A stretch of 64,000 nt of DNA from contig JBBMOL010000012.1 of NCBI GenBank assembly GCA_037954665.1, positions 7,874,001 through 7,938,000 of the forward strand. Direction: 5' to 3'. Positions 35,701 through 49,319 of the stretch are shown here, piece by piece (within the stretch, counting starts at the first letter, position 1; each line of letters starts with the position of its first letter). The DNA comes from Laguncularia racemosa. Its lineage: Eukaryota > Streptophyta > Magnoliopsida > Myrtales > Combretaceae. The translations under genes were made by a program, and so were the position numbers. The notes under the pieces are model-generated. The model made no database searches, had not been told where the DNA came from, and saw only the letters and a list, made by a program, of their open reading frames with translations.

Positions 35701-37717
35701 TTGTCGAACTATGAGAACGAAACCAGCAAACTAAAAGTGAAGTGGTGCTCATAGACACAAAAAGAGCGTTTATCCACCAGCGCCGCCTTTTCCTAAGGGC
35801 AAGGGGCACGCATGATCCAACCATTAGGAAATGAGTAGACGTATTTCTTCAGGTCATCAACCTTTTTTACTCTGTCAGCGTGTTAACTGCCTTGGCCTGC
35901 CTCATTGAATGATCTTTTAGTGTAAATTGGCAGTGAAAAGCAAGTTATGTATTTTGCCAATGTTCCTCCATATTGTGATTGTAGTTTCAAATTCGAACAT
36001 GATGTAAAGAATTGTTTTGGTTAAAGATCCCAAATCTATGGGAGTGGTTCCATTGTTAGTAATGTACAAAAGAATGAGTATAGAGTAACTAATTTGGTAG
36101 CTGTAAATGAAAATAAAGATCATAAAAAGGTGAAAGCTGTCATGGTCGATGATTAGACAATTGCTAGTATTAAATTAGGAACGAAAGGGGTTGATACGTC
36201 TCAAAGGACTTAGCTAATGATTCATTAGCTATGAAAGCAAATGAATCATACAAAAAAAGAGATGATTAAGGATGTTGCTGGATTTCCTGTTGTTGTTGTT
36301 GTGATGTCTAGAGAAGTTTGGAGGAGTCCGATCCTTCAAGGGTTGAAACACATACTGATGTGGAGGTTACTTCCTATGTAAGAGAATTGTTAGGGAAAAA
36401 GAAAAAAGAAAAAAGAAAAGAGGATTTTAAGTCTTGATGGTGATAAATCAGTTGAAGATGGATCCTTGATGGATTACAAATGTTTGAGTGATTCTGAATC
36501 TAATGAGTGGATTATTGTAAAATAAAAAAATGAAGGTGGGTATGGGAGATGCAATAAGAATCACAAGTATTTTGTGGAAAGGAAGATTTTCGGTTTATTT
36601 TTTAAGATGTTGTAATGTGTAATCAATTGTTGAGATTATAAATAAGTTAATGTCATGGTAATTTCAATAATTGATTTGTAAATTAAAGAAAGAAAATAAA
36701 AATTGAGATGATCCATTCCCTACAAAATAATTGCCCCTTTACCTATTTTCCAATGAATTTGTTATGATGGAATATTACATCTAGATTGAAAAGAAAAAAA
36801 AATCAATTTCTTGACACTTACTAAAACTCCTAATCATTTTTTAGCCTTTAATAAATGAATCAAAAACCTTACCTATTGCTAATTCTTTAGGTGTTATTTA
36901 CAATATCAATAAAAAGATTTGGCTGTTTTTACTAACTTTTTGTATATTCATTTACAATGCAACTCAGAGCAACTTCCTATAGTAGGATTTTATCACCCAA
37001 TTTCGAACAAGAGGTGCTATTTGTCTGTTATGCAAGCTAAATGCATTTGGAAGGAGCGATTAGTTCTTTGGAAAAATTCGATCAATTGGTCTGAGTTTTG
37101 CGATCAATAAATATATTTTAATACTATTATTAAATTAATTATTATGAACTCCATATCCGCTAATTATTAGTGATAAATATTGTTAAAATACAAGTATATA
37201 AAATGTCAAAAATAAAATACAATATACAAGGTATTAAAGAGCAAAAATACATACATGTAAAATAGAATTTATTCAATATGCTATTAATAAACTCAAAATC
37301 ACATGATTTTAGTTACCATAAAACATCACAAAAATAAAATAATAAAGTTCGAACAACTAATAAAAAATAGTCATTAAGTAATTTTTTTTTCTTCCTTCCT
37401 TAAAGTAATTTGTTTCTCATTAAATAGTTTGGTTGGATTGAACCCTAAGTGGTAAACCTTTTGAATTTTCTTTGAGTTGGATCAAATGTTTATATATATA
37501 TTGCATGGTTTGATTTGATTTTATAAATGGACCTTACTTCAATCTAGACATAGGAATCAGGCTAAATCAGTCTTGAACCAATTTAGACCTGTTGGTTCGC
37601 GAGTCCAATAAAAACGAACCGGATTCGACCCATAGTCCCTTAGTTTCAAACCGGTTCATGTGAACTGGAGGCCGCAATTGCAGCCGCAAAAAGCAAATAG
37701 GCGACATAGGGTTTGCC
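35701..37717. other. Intergenic region upstream of ATG11, nothing recognised
   Basis: It contains decayed, AT-rich DNA with short frames lacking family motifs. The first 200 bases may belong to the antisense frame of the Ty3-gypsy relic. The last few hundred bases before 37718 are less AT-rich and probably include upstream promoter sequence of ATG11. Confidence 0.4.
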
Positions 37718-37743
37718 GGTCTGGTCTGGTCTGGTCTATAAAT
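37718..37743 (+). promoter_or_regulatory. Candidate ATG11 core promoter: (GGTCT)4 repeat and TATA-like box
   Basis: Four tandem GGTCT units (37718-37737) run into TATAAAT (37737-37743). A start of transcription about 30 bases downstream would give a 5' leader of roughly 850 bases before the ATG11 start at 38618, including the CT-rich stretch at 37890-37980 that is typical of plant leaders. CAG|GTAAAT near 38515 and TCGCAATAG near 38592 could bound a short leader intron. All of this is inferred from sequence only. Confidence 0.35.
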
Positions 37744-38617
37744 TGAATCACGAACCCGATATACGTGATACCAACGCTGACGGTCCTGGTCCAAGGAGTG
37801 GCGGCTGGTGGCTGCTTCATGTTCCTCCTTCTCTTTCTTGTCGGCGGGTCTCCCTAACCCCAAAAACGCACACAGCCACATAAGAACAACAGAATTCTCT
37901 TCTTCTTCCCCCAAACTCTCTGGTCGGTTTCACTTCCACATACAAGACAACTTCACAAGCCCTCTCTCTCTCTATTGTTTTCTGATTTCGTCAAATACCA
38001 AAGTAGTAGTAGCAGCAATAGTAGTGCTAAATCACAGTGATTGTATAGACTAATACAACCACAAAGAAATACAAATCAACTTCAGTTCTCTACGAAATAA
38101 TTCAAAACGAATAAAGACCGTCATAACCTCAAATTTAATTTAAACTCCTTATAGTTATAGTTCCACTAACACCCTTTATTTGATTGTTACTTATGCGCAT
38201 TCTTCTTTTCTAATGAAGAGGTTTCGGAATTTCATGATCAAAACATTTGGGTTTGTGATTATACCCTGCTTCTAGGATATTCAGTTATGATTCCTTGATG
38301 TTCGTTGTCCGGAAATATTGGAACTCGGTGCTGTTTTTTATGAGATTGAACTGAAAGCTAGGGTTTTTGGAGGGCTGTTCTGCAAGTATGAATCCTTTGC
38401 TAACATACTTAGTGGGTTTGTTTAAACTTGGGCTGTTTTAGCAGCTTTGCTGAAACTGATTGGCTTCTGAAGTGGTTCGAGACAAAAATTTTCTATCTGG
38501 TTATGAATGTCCAGGTAAATCTGTTGATTTTTTTTATTTAATATATAAGGAGGAGGGATTGTTGTGGGACTGCTTCTGTGGTGCTCGCAATAGAGATTTG
38601 TTGAATTATTCGATAAG

Positions 38618-41600
38618 ATGAGTTCGAGTCTAAGCACAAATTCAAATCACGAGGATAAACTTATTCTTCATATCGCTGACAATGGGCAGTCCTTTGAACG
38701 TCAGTGTGATCAAAATACCCTTGTTGATGCAATTATGCGTTATGTTGAATCAGTTTCGGGGATTAGCATTAGTGATCAGCTGGTTTTCTGCTCAGATACG
38801 AAGCTCGAGCCACAACGACCACTGTCGGATTATAAGCTTCCATGTGATGAGCGAGAACTATTCATATTCAATAAAGTTAAACTGCAGAGTAACTCTGCGC
38901 CACCTCCACCTGAACATGTTGATATTCTCGAGGTTAAATTGCCTCCCTTGCCATCTCCATCTAGAGATCCCCACCCTTTAGATGATGCTTCGGACCCTGC
39001 TTTGAAAGTTTTGCCTTCCTATGAGCGGCAGTTTAGGTATCATTATCATTGTGGGTCTGCAATATATCGTGCCAGTCAACAGAGGCATGAGCGTTGTCAG
39101 AAACTCCTTAGGGAGCAGAAAGTGCAAGAAAGGGCTGTGGAAATTGCAAGAAATAATCTAGAGCAGTACTATAGGGTGATTAACCAAAATTATGTGGAAT
39201 TTTCAAAGCGGTACTCGCAGCAACATCGAATTCATTCTGATCTTTTAGCTAATTTTGGAAGGGATATAGAGAAGTTAAGATTGACCCAGCTCCATCCAAT
39301 GTTACAAACAACAACCCACAAGTGTTTATTGGATTTTGTGAAGGAGAAGAACTTGCAAAAGGTGGTGGAGCATTGTAGTAACTCACATAAGCAGTTTGAG
39401 GTTAAGGTTTTGCAATTTAAGCAGATGTTTGCTAAAGTGAAGAGGAAGGTAGAGGATTTGCTTTCAAGCAAGGCTTCCTTGCCTGTTAGGAATTTAGAGT
39501 TGAGGATTAAGGAGCATCAGCACTATATAACAGAACAAAAGAGCATTATGCAGTCTTTGAGGTTTGGTTTTCTTACTGTTCTATTTGTTTGATTTGTACC
39601 TTTGGTTTTTTCTATTTATGTAATTAGTGAGATTCAATTTTTATTTCTGCTATTCAGCCAAAAAAAAAAAAATGTTGTTTCTGCTGTTCATAAATATTGA
39701 AAATCATTGGTAAAAGAACCATGCTTTTGTGGTGTCTAGCATAATTTCCTTTTACTCGATTAATTCCATGAAGTTAGATTTCCTTTTATATTCAGTGAGA
39801 GCTCAATGAGGCTGTAAAAAGCATGTTCCTGTGCTATGCTAAATAATTCTCTGATCATTTTTCTTTTGGGGAATTAAGTATACATTCATGTTTGCTGGTC
39901 TGAGATGGTGATTCATAAGTGTTGTTAATGAGGGTTTACTTGAAGGCTATGTGGTTCATAAAACCCTCCATAACATGAATAAAATTCTTGCAATTGGTAC
40001 CCATAGGATTTGAAGGGAGAGTGGTAATCGATTATCTTAAGAGATTTCTTACTTTGTTTGGTATCAAATGCTATACTTGCTGTTATTTTATACTGAGAAG
40101 ATGATTGTCTGCAATTAGTTGCACCAAGATTCCCGGGGTTGGGGGTGGGGTTTGGTGGGAAGAAAGGATGTAAAGGTAACTTGACAAATTTTACTTCATC
40201 AAATTGTTTCTTGAACTGAGATTGCCCACTGCAGTAAAAGAGTTTTCTTTAAGTTGCCTTTAAACCATTAGCTTTAGATTCAGGAAGGTTGTGGAGAGGA
40301 TTCAGCAGAAGTTTTGATCTTTGTTTTTACTAGGCCAAGTTTTCCTTGAATCTTTCAAAAATCTGCTTGTCAAACCCTTTAGCTGGGTCTTTCTAAATGT
40401 TTGGGTGCTAGAACCCTTTAATTCATTATAGCCGGCCAATTTGAAAGGCAATGAAAGAGTTTCCATTTAGAGGCTTGAAGAGATTAAGACAACTATCAAT
40501 CAAGACAAGATTTATTAAACCAAGTTTGTGCAGTGGGAAGATGCTTTAAGGTTGATATTGTTAATGCTGTTCTTTGTTGTTCTGTTAGAGGCTGGCATGA
40601 TTGTTTTTGCTTTAGGCTATTTTCTCTTTTGAGAGAGAGTCCTTTTTCTTGGGCCAGAGTGAGAATGTCCTTTTCTTTTTCTTCTTTCTCTGCTATGGTC
40701 AACTATCAAAACGTGAGTTGAAAGAGCTTAAGGATTGTTATTGTTAATTCATTCATTATTGTACTAACAGAAGCTGACCTAATTATATTTTGGCTTTATG
40801 CTAGATTGTCCTTTGCATTTTCTTGTTTTTGCCTGCCTATGATCAACAACTGTCAGATGTGAATGGCTGTGTTATCTTTCTTTTTCATGGATGTGATGTG
40901 TTTTTTCCCAGAAAATGCTACTGTTAATCTTACTTTTGTTGCTTTTTTTTTGTAATCTTTCTGCCCCCATACTGTTCTTCACAAGTTGTCTCTCCGTATC
41001 ATGGTTATTTGACATCCTTATTTTGCTAATGATCACATGTTACTTCCATTTCTTGTCATTTCATTACATAATATGACCAGTGCCACAGTTTAATAACTAT
41101 ATGTGTAAATTTTAACAGTAAAGATGTTGATAAGGTGAAGAAACTTGTTGATGACTGTCTGTCAGGCCAGCTATCCTCATCACTTCGCCCTCATGATGCT
41201 GTTTCAGCACTGGGTCCAATGTATGATGTCCATCACAAGAATCACCTTCCTGAAATGCAGTCTTGTGATCGTTCAATTTGCAAACTACTTGAATTTGGCA
41301 AAGACAAAAAGAATGAAATGAGCATTTTTATTCACAATTATATGCAAAGGATAACATATGTTTCCTACGTCATAAAAGACATAAAGTTGCAGTTTCCAGT
41401 TTTTAAAGAAGCCATGATGTGTCAAGATAATCTTTTCTCAGATCTGAAACTTGTTCATGGAATTTGTCCTGCTTATAAGGCCTGCCTTGCAGAAATTGTT
41501 AGAAGAAAGGCTTCGATGAAACTTTACATGGGCATGGCTGGACAGTTAGCTGAAAAGCTTGCAATGAATAGACAAATTGAGGTCCAGAGAAGGGAGGAAT

Positions 41601-44600
41601 TTCTGAGAGCACAAACCCCATTCTTACCAGGAGCTGTATTAGCATCCATGGGACTTTTTGATACACCCAGTCAGTGTGAAGTTCATATATCCCCTTTTGA
41701 TGGTGGATTGCTTAATATTGATATTTCAGACCTTGATCAAAATACTTCTGATTGTCTGGCTGGACTTCAATCTAAAAGGGAGAAACATGATACTCTTGAA
41801 GGTTCAGTTTCTCTGTCAAATAATAGTTCCAATACACTGGAAGCCGGGAAATGTTCTGCTCAAAGCCTTGAGAAAACTAAGGAGCTGCAGCTGCTTGAGC
41901 ACTGTGAAATGATAGACGTAGCCGGGACTGATAGGATGGAAGTTGAAAATGCAAAATTGAAAGCTGAGTATGCTTCAGCAATAGCAGTTATCTGTTCGCT
42001 TTCTGCTCTGGTTGAGTTTGAATCCCTTGATGATAGCAAAATGGAATCCATATTGAAAGATACTGCGGAAAAGACAACCGAGGCCCTTCGTCTGAAGGAT
42101 AAACACGAGAAACATCTCCATGAGATGCTTAAAATGAAACAAATGCAGTGCGAGTCTTATGAGAGGCGTATTGCTGAACTGGAACAGAAGTTGTCTGTTG
42201 CATACTTACAGGAGCAGAGGCTTTCTAGCAACAATAATGAACCTGATATATCTATTTCGAGTACTAATGTTCTTGAATGCAAGCATGAAACGTCATGTGG
42301 TGATGAGGCTCAGATGCCTTGTATATCATCTAATGAGCCCATGTATGAAGTTTCTTGTGATTCAAATCCATTTAATCCAGTGTGTGATGATGTCATTGGG
42401 CAACCAAGTAAACATAGAGGACTTGATGAAAATTTGGCTGAGTTGTCTAGATTGCTTCATCCTAAGCTAGATTCGCCTTTGTCTGAGCCACATCACTATG
42501 TATTGCAGGAAGATGATAAGGATGGGAATATTAAGATAGGCCAGCCCAGTGCTCTAGTCATGGATAGTGTTGAGGATGAGAGTAGCAAAGAAGCTGTTGT
42601 TTCACCTAGTGACACAGGTCTAGACACTGATTTGAATATTAATACGAGTAGCAATCTTGTGTTAGAACTGCAAAGTGCCCTTTCTGACAGGTCAAACCAG
42701 CTAAGTGATACGGAAACCAAACTCAAGTCTGCTTTGGATCAAGTTGTGATGCTTAGGAGTGAGTTGAACATCAGTCAGAAACTTCTTGATGAATCTCAGG
42801 TACTTTCTCTTTGAATTACAGGGGGCACAACTGCAATTACACCAGCTACTACAGGCACATGAACCACCCTCAATACCATGTACCAGTTAACTATAGCTTG
42901 CTTTATGTATGTAGTGCCAAGAAGTGTCCCTCATGAAAATCTAAGAGCTTGTATTGTCATGGGTATTGTTGGGCTTTATAATTTATTTGAAATAGAAAAT
43001 GGGTTATATGAGATAGAGAGAGAAAGGAGTGCTGAAATAAGTAAATCTAGGCTCGATACCATGTACCAGTTAACTATAGCTTGCTTTATGTATGTAGTGC
43101 CAAGAAGTGTCCCTCATGAAAATCTAAGAGCTTGTGCAAATTGTCATGGGTATTGTAGGGCTTTATAATTTATTTGAAATAGAAAATGGGTTATATGAGA
43201 TAGAGAGAGAAAGGAGTGCTGAAATAAGTAAATCTAGGCTCTTTGAAGTTGAAGTTTCTTACAGCCAAAAAAAAAAAGAGAAGAAAAATAGGTACTAGTT
43301 CACATTACTATTGTTCTGTGTGTTTCAATTGCTGTAGATAGCTTATTACGTGATATTGCACTATTGTCTGCTTGTCATAAAGTGCACAATGGTTCTGTGC
43401 TGCTATATTTTGAAATTTAAGAGAAACAAGTAAGCCCATCTACAATTTCCTTAATTGCAAATTTAAAAATGGTCAGTAACTAATTGGAAAGATGGTTATG
43501 CTGGCAGTAATGGGTATGGGCTTACAATGGCTAATTCTTTTCATAGCCTTGAATTGAACCAAAATATGGCTGAACATGAATGAACTGATTATTGGGTATG
43601 AACAACAGCAACTTGATTGAGCCAGTTGGAAACATGCTTATCCCAATGCAGGCCCAATACATACTTTATGAGAAAATCTTGTTACTTAAATATATATATA
43701 TATATATTTTTTATGCTAAATTCCAGGTGTTGTTTATTTTTCCTTGAAGGTGCAGTGTTGATAATTTTCTGCTTAAGTGTCTCGTTTGCTCTCTCTTCTG
43801 ATTTTCGGAACAGATGAATTGTGCTCACCTGGAGAATTGCTTGCATGAGGCAAGAGAGGAAGCACAAACCTATCTTTGTGCGGCTGATCGAAGGGCTTCA
43901 GAATATCGTGTGCTTCGTGCATCCACTGTAAAAATGTGTGCTCTCTTTGAAAGACTGAGAGCCAGTGTCTATTCTCCTGGGAATGTAGCTGCCTTAGCTG
44001 ATTCATTGCATGCATTAGCTCAGTCTTTGAACAGGTGAGATGTTATTAAAGCTATTTGTTATTTTTCCTTTCCATTTAAAATTAAGTATATTGGTAGAGT
44101 TTTCTGAATAACTGTGCATGAAAATCCTTTTCACCTCTGTAATTGCAATATTCATACATGCTTTGCCATTTTGTAGGTGCAGAAGCTAGGAGATCTTTTT
44201 CTTGTTATAGCACATATTCACTTTTAACCAGCTAGGTCTGTACCTAATTATAAAGCCATAAAATATTTTTAGAAACTAATAACGGCTAGTTTTGTAGGGA
44301 AGAACATACTCACTCACCCGGACATATAGATTAGTTATATGTAAGGAGACAATTCATGTTGGCTGGTTGAATTCGCTTATTTTGTGTCCGAATTCACATC
44401 AATCCCAAAAATACATAAACCGAATTGTGAATACAAATAATTAGTTTGCATTATAACTATGTTTATTCGCATTGTAATCATGTCATTCATATCTTATCTT
44501 GTGTAATTGTATTCTTAATCATGCCGTATTTGTGTTTGTGGTGTTGTGTTTTATCTGCAATTGCCAGCCATAGTAGTTTTTTTTTTTTTTTTTTGGGGGG

Positions 44601-46316
44601 GGGGGGGGGGGGTGTTTGGGGAGCGGGGCAGGGGTAGTCTCATTTACCTTTGCTGTCCTTAATAGCAATTGTATGATTTTTCCTTTTTAGAGGAGTACTA
44701 TGATCTACTCCAGCCTAACTTTAGCTCCATCCCTACTTCTATTCCATGTCCTGCTCTCAGTATTTAATAAAATTTGAGAGCTAAATGTTGTAGAAAAATA
44801 CCTGCCTCCTTAAAAGTGGAGATGTGCTCATCTATGGCAATGGCCCATAATAAAAAACAGAAAATCCATGGTGGCTGATGCATTGGGTTATCTCTTTTTT
44901 GGCAATTAACTAATTGATTTCTTGATTCTATTGTCTTTGGATTTTAAGTTCCATGAGTGAGAGTGAAGATGATGGTACTGCTGAATTCCAAAAGTGTATC
45001 CAGTTACTTGCCGATAGAGTTGGTTTCTTGTTCCAGCATCGTGAACAGCTCCTTGACAAGTTTTCAAAGGTTGAAGCAGCAAATGAGGAGCTGAGGAAGG
45101 AATTGGAAGAGAAGAAAGAGCTGCTAAAGTCACTGTATGCAAAGCTTCAACTTGAGAAGTTGGTAGGTTTATTCACTTTCTATCTTGCTGGTATATATTT
45201 TAGGTAGTGCTGAGCTCCAAAAACCTAGCTAAAGTCTAGTTTTATTAATATATTTGTATCATACAGACCTTTGGGAGGTTTGAATCTTCTACTTAATAGG
45301 GGAAAAATGAAAATTGTTAGTGTTGTTTCTCTATCCCTTTCCTCTTCAAACTTCTAGAATCCAAATTGCTTGAAGTCCTCTAAAATTCTGATTTTCTGGT
45401 GGATGAAAAATGCTTTTTGTGGATTGTCTATATGTGAAATATACACTTAAGCCAGATGAAGTGCAAAAATTTTGTTCAATATAATTCAGGGAAAAAAAAA
45501 GAGGAAAGTATCTCAAGCCCCTATGACTAATTTTTATCTGCATGGAGTGCTTATAGTCTCGTGTGTATGATTGATTGTTGAAATGAATTTCATGAGTTTC
45601 TGATACTTTATATATCGATATGGGAGCAGGGGTGCTTTGAAAATTGACAAAATTATCTTCTACTGTTTTACTGTTAAAGATTATGGTTTTCATAATACAT
45701 ATATATATATATATGTTTCCCTATTCCAACATTCAACATTCACCTTTATGTTTTCCTTTTGGCTTGTCTTACATGACGGTATTCCTTTACTTCAGTAATT
45801 CTTCTCAGTTTTCTTTCATATGCTTGTTCTTAAATAAGTATTATCATGTTTAATAGCACTGAAGAGCAATTAATTTCTTAGGCAAGCAAGGAAAAGATAT
45901 CCTACAGCCACCTGAAAGTACATGAGCTAGCTGCTTTTGTCCATAACGTGCGTGGGCATTATGAGGCAGTTAACAGGAACTGCTCAAATTATTATTTGTC
46001 TGCCGAATCTGTGGCCCTATTTGCGGACCATCTCCCAAGCCAACCAATTTATATCGTTGGGCAGATTGTACATGTAGAGCGCCGGAAGGTCCCGTTTCCA
46101 TCTCATAATTTTCATGATGAAGTGGATCATCATTATGAACTGACCTCTGACTTAGAATCAAATCAGTGGTCCTTGAATTCAGGATCAACTTCAAACCCAT
46201 TTGGTCTCCCTGTTGGCTGTGAATTCTTTGTCGTAACGGTTGCAATGCTGCCTGATACTGCCATTCATTCACCGCCCGCTTCCGGATCCCCCCTGCTTGA
46301 AGGCAGACCGACATGA
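38618..46316 (+). CDS. ATG11: Autophagy-related protein 11 (ATG11)
   Basis: Five coding exons (38618-39561, 41119-42799, 43814-44034, 44949-45162, 45882-46316) join in frame to 1164 residues, close to the remembered 1148 of Arabidopsis ATG11. The N-terminus (about 14-95) resembles a ubiquitin-like fold. PLDDASDPALK and YERQFRYHYHCG start the ATG17-like region, which continues through LEQYYRVI, LLANFGRDIEKLR, SSLRPHDAVSALGPMY and RRKASMKLYMGMAGQLAEKL. A coiled coil spans about 590-690. The last exons carry the ATG11 C-terminal domain with SAESVALFADH, PIYIVGQIVHVERR, NPFGLPVGCEFFVVTVAML. In plants ATG11 scaffolds the ATG1-ATG13 kinase complex and links it to phagophores and selective cargo. 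Retention of intron 2 would end the protein after VLSL. Confidence 0.95.
40135..40159 (+). other. G-tract cluster in ATG11 intron 1
   Basis: Four G-tracts of 3-5 bases with short loops lie within 25 bases, enough for a G-quadruplex on the coding strand of the 1557-base first intron. Nothing else of note was seen in this intron. Confidence 0.5.
42873..43241. repeat. Near-perfect tandem duplication in ATG11 intron 2
   Basis: Two adjacent units start ATACCATGTACCAG at 42873 and 43056 (period 183). They are almost identical. The second has a 4-base insertion near 43137 and a few single-base differences. The duplication lies 74 bases after the exon 2 donor and leaves the splice sites intact. Confidence 0.9.
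44577..44612 (+). repeat. T18-G18 homopolymer junction in ATG11 intron 3
   Basis: Eighteen T are followed directly by eighteen G, then by a further G-rich tail. It could form G-rich secondary structure or be a sequencing artefact. Confidence 0.85.
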
Positions 46317-47236
46317 TGGAAGAAATTGAGTGTGTATATAGATGTAAATAATGAAGAGACCTTGGATTAGATATTACCTAAAAAACAACCACTAGTGCGA
46401 AGTAGATTTTTTTTTCCTTCCATTTTCTACAGCTATTTTGACCTAGTTTAACTTTTATATCTTGTTTATTATAATATCCACTCTATTGGAAAAATATTTG
46501 TCCTTACTTTATCAATAAGAGTAGTCACGTCAGGCAGAAAATGGAATTGTCTCGATGCGAGTCAAAAACGGTGCTAGGAATGAGCTCCGGCATATCGGAC
46601 ATGAGGGGTTCAACCTTAACCACGGCTCGAGACAATTTGCATGGAAAGGTCATGACAAACAGGCAACACTCTTAGGATATCCGTTTCCTTACAGTCAGCC
46701 AAGCACACGAGCAACACTTCCCTGTGGTATCACCTTTTTGTATTTTGACCTACTTATAGTTAGCGAAGATGATCCTGAAGCTACCGGTCTCCTTATTCTC
46801 CGGGATACCCGATTCAATGCCGATAGCTAGTCTTTACGTGGATTTGTACTGGTCAGAGGAAAATGGTGTATATGGAAGGATGGATCACAAGGTATTTGCA
46901 TGCAATTGCAGATGTAGGAGGGTGATGACAACAAGGAAGACGATGGAGACTCCAATGTTGAACATTTTTCATGCGTAGTGTTATTTGAATTATATTAGTC
47001 TATTCATCTAATGATATTTTGCTTCGAAAGTTTTTTATCGTTGATTTTTTCTTTTGTCTTTTCTTTCCTTTTTTTAGTTTTTATTTTGCCAGTTTTAACA
47101 TTAAAGCTAAGTGTGACATGAGTATAAATAACTCAAGTATATTAAATGTAATAAAAACCCAAATATGCAAAATGTTAAGTACAAAAACTTGGATATGCAA
47201 AGCAGAATTTCCCTTTAAATTTATTATTTTGTATCG
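46317..47236. other. ATG11 3' untranslated region and unrecognised spacer
   Basis: The ATG11 transcript probably ends within 200-300 bases of the stop, though no clear poly(A) signal could be fixed. At 46555-46976 two overlapping plus frames (91 and 69 residues) occur with no family resemblance, so they are not called as genes. The rest is AT-rich. Confidence 0.35.
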
Positions 47237-48240
47237 ATTATGGATTTTATCTTCATAACGAGTTCTGTTGTCTTACGTTAGGATTTGCCAACTTATACTC
47301 AGCTTTATTATTTTATGTGGATTGTATTCACATGCATAGGAGAAATGATCTAGGTAGCACTCATCTTTTATCTAATGCTATTAATCACATTAATTTGTTT
47401 TTAATTGGGTTGTATTTACTTTTTGAGGCTTTCTGGTTTTTTTTTTTTTGTAAATAAGTAATTTCATTAAAATAAAATACGAGAATGTACAATTGCTAGA
47501 TGCAGGAAAGGGCTACAATAAATGTAGTCCTAGAACTAAAATTTTACAAAATTATATGAAAATTTATATAAACCAAATCATGGTATAAGAAGCTTAGAGT
47601 AAGCTAAAATTCTTCTAACTAAAGACAATGTTGAAGGCTTAGGAGATTTGAATCGGGTTAAGTTTCTTGTTCTCTAAATGCAATAAATTATAGCTACAAA
47701 AGCAACTCTCCATGTAGGGACCATGGGATTGCTTGAAAGTATTGGATTCATCAGCATTGAGGTTAGCATTCGCCAAAATAAATAGGATGATGGGCATTTA
47801 AGTTTCCCTAAGACCTTAGCCCATACATGTGTGGAAAATGAGCAATCAAAGAATAGGTGTTCACAATTTTCTTGCCCTACTAAACAAAGATAGCATGTAC
47901 TTGAGATGATCACTTCCCAAATGTTGAGTTTTATTCAGGGTATGCAATTTCTTTTTCCAACCTAACTATAGGATAAATGTGTGGTGTGGCATAAAGTGTT
48001 TACACTGAATTAACTTAGATTGCTCGGTGTCAAGGCTTTATGTTATTTATTAAACTATATAGCTTATAAACATATAATATTACTGTTGTAATTTTAAGAG
48101 TTTATGATAACTAGTAATTTTTAGTGGTAAGTAATTTAAGGGAGTAAAGAGATGGTGTTCAATGATGGTTATTGGTTTCTAGGAATTATGAGAAATAAAG
48201 ATAGTAGTTGACGGATAGTGTGGGTGGCTAATTACTATAA
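47237..48240. repeat. Repeat copy A downstream of ATG11, split by a LINE fragment
   Basis: The flanks 47237-47430 and about 48000-48240 align in order with 53720-54090. Shared landmarks are TATGGATTTTAT, CGAGTTCTGTTG, AAATGATCTAGGT, TTTTAATTGG, ATATTACT..TGTAATTTTA, CTAGTAATT, AGTGGTAAGTAATT. The LINE occupies the gap. The repeat type is unknown and no coding is seen. Confidence 0.6.
47437..48000 (-). mobile_element. 5'-truncated LINE fragment with zinc-binding domain
   Basis: On the minus strand, about 47940-47674 encodes the zf-RVT domain found at the C-terminus of plant LINE reverse transcriptases: CYLCLVGQENCEHLFFDC, then HVWAKVLGKL, with the Cys-x2-Cys and His-x4-Cys pairs kept. Upstream, the pieces KRNCIP and KLNIWEVIISST fit the preceding conserved segment, with a stop or frameshift. 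The 3' end on the minus strand is a T13 run at 47437-47449, equivalent to a poly(A) tail. Endonuclease and RT core are absent, as is usual for truncated insertions. Confidence 0.75.
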
Positions 48241-49319
48241 AAAGAATCTCTATCACTAAATAGTAAAATAGGGCTTTGCTACATCAACTCTAAATTTAAG
48301 ACAGAAAAGAAAATCTTTATCTTGGTCTAGCTAACTAAGGATAGAGGCTACATATAGATAACTAGTTTCATTCCAAAAATACTTACATTTCTACTAGAAT
48401 TATAGATATTACTGCTACTATTTGAGGATTTTCAAGTGATTGTATATGAAAGCAAATAAGTTCTTTCTCATTAAGAAAATTGGATGATGATAATCATTAT
48501 ACTTTATATTGTTCATCATATGCCAACTATGTTTTCAATTTAATACAAGTCACGAATAGCCAATTATTATTTTGTATTAGTATCATGATAATTAACGAGA
48601 ATTCCATTTTCTTAGATTGCACAAAGATAATAAATGCATGTATAATGTGGAGCATTGTACACTTGTAGAACTATATTGTTAATGAAAAAACTTTACAAAT
48701 ATTTCTTGTAAGCAAAGAAAATTAAAAAGATAAATATATATATTTTAATTATTGATTTTATTAGGCAAAAACAATCCATTTGACTCTACTCACGTATTAC
48801 TATGTAATATGCAACTTTTTAGGGTTAAAATATCATACTTGTGGGAGTTATAAATCCTTGGATTTTTTTTCTTTCATTTAGAAATGCTATTTTTACATTC
48901 AAAGACAAAATTAAAAGATTAGAGACAAACCGCAAACAATACCCCTTAAATTATTGATCAATTGTGATTTAACTTCTAAACTCATAAATGTCAATCTACC
49001 TTATATACCCAAAATCATCACAAAACCCTTAAAAAATATCATTATTTATTTATTTATTCATTATTATTATTTTTAAACAATTTTTAAATTTTAATAATAG
49101 TTTGAGAGTTACTTTTATATTCTCAAAAGTTACAAAACAATATCCATCCATAATTAGCAGATAATTTGATGGAGTATTTATTATTATCCTAACAATTAAA
49201 CTTATATTTTGATAATATGATGTAGTATGAGTGTTGTACTTATCAAAATCTTTATTTTATGTTATAGTGGGTATATGTTAATGTTTATATTTCATATTTA
49301 TCTTTTCATGGCCTGAGCT
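48241..49319. other. AT-rich spacer between ATG11 and MFAP1
   Basis: There are no coding or transposon signatures. The segment near 48920-49050 contains phrases common in plant non-coding repeats (TTAACTTCTAAACTC, ATATACCCAAAATCA). The MFAP1 promoter should lie at its right end. Confidence 0.35.

Noticed and set aside
37567..37914. 115-residue minus-strand ORF upstream of ATG11
   Set aside because: It overlaps the likely ATG11 promoter and leader, has no family motif, and has translated tandem-repeat content (RPDQTRP).
46555..46976. Small gene after ATG11 (91- and 69-residue frames)
   Set aside because: There is no recognisable domain, the frames are overlapping and shifting, and they lie next to the 3' untranslated region.
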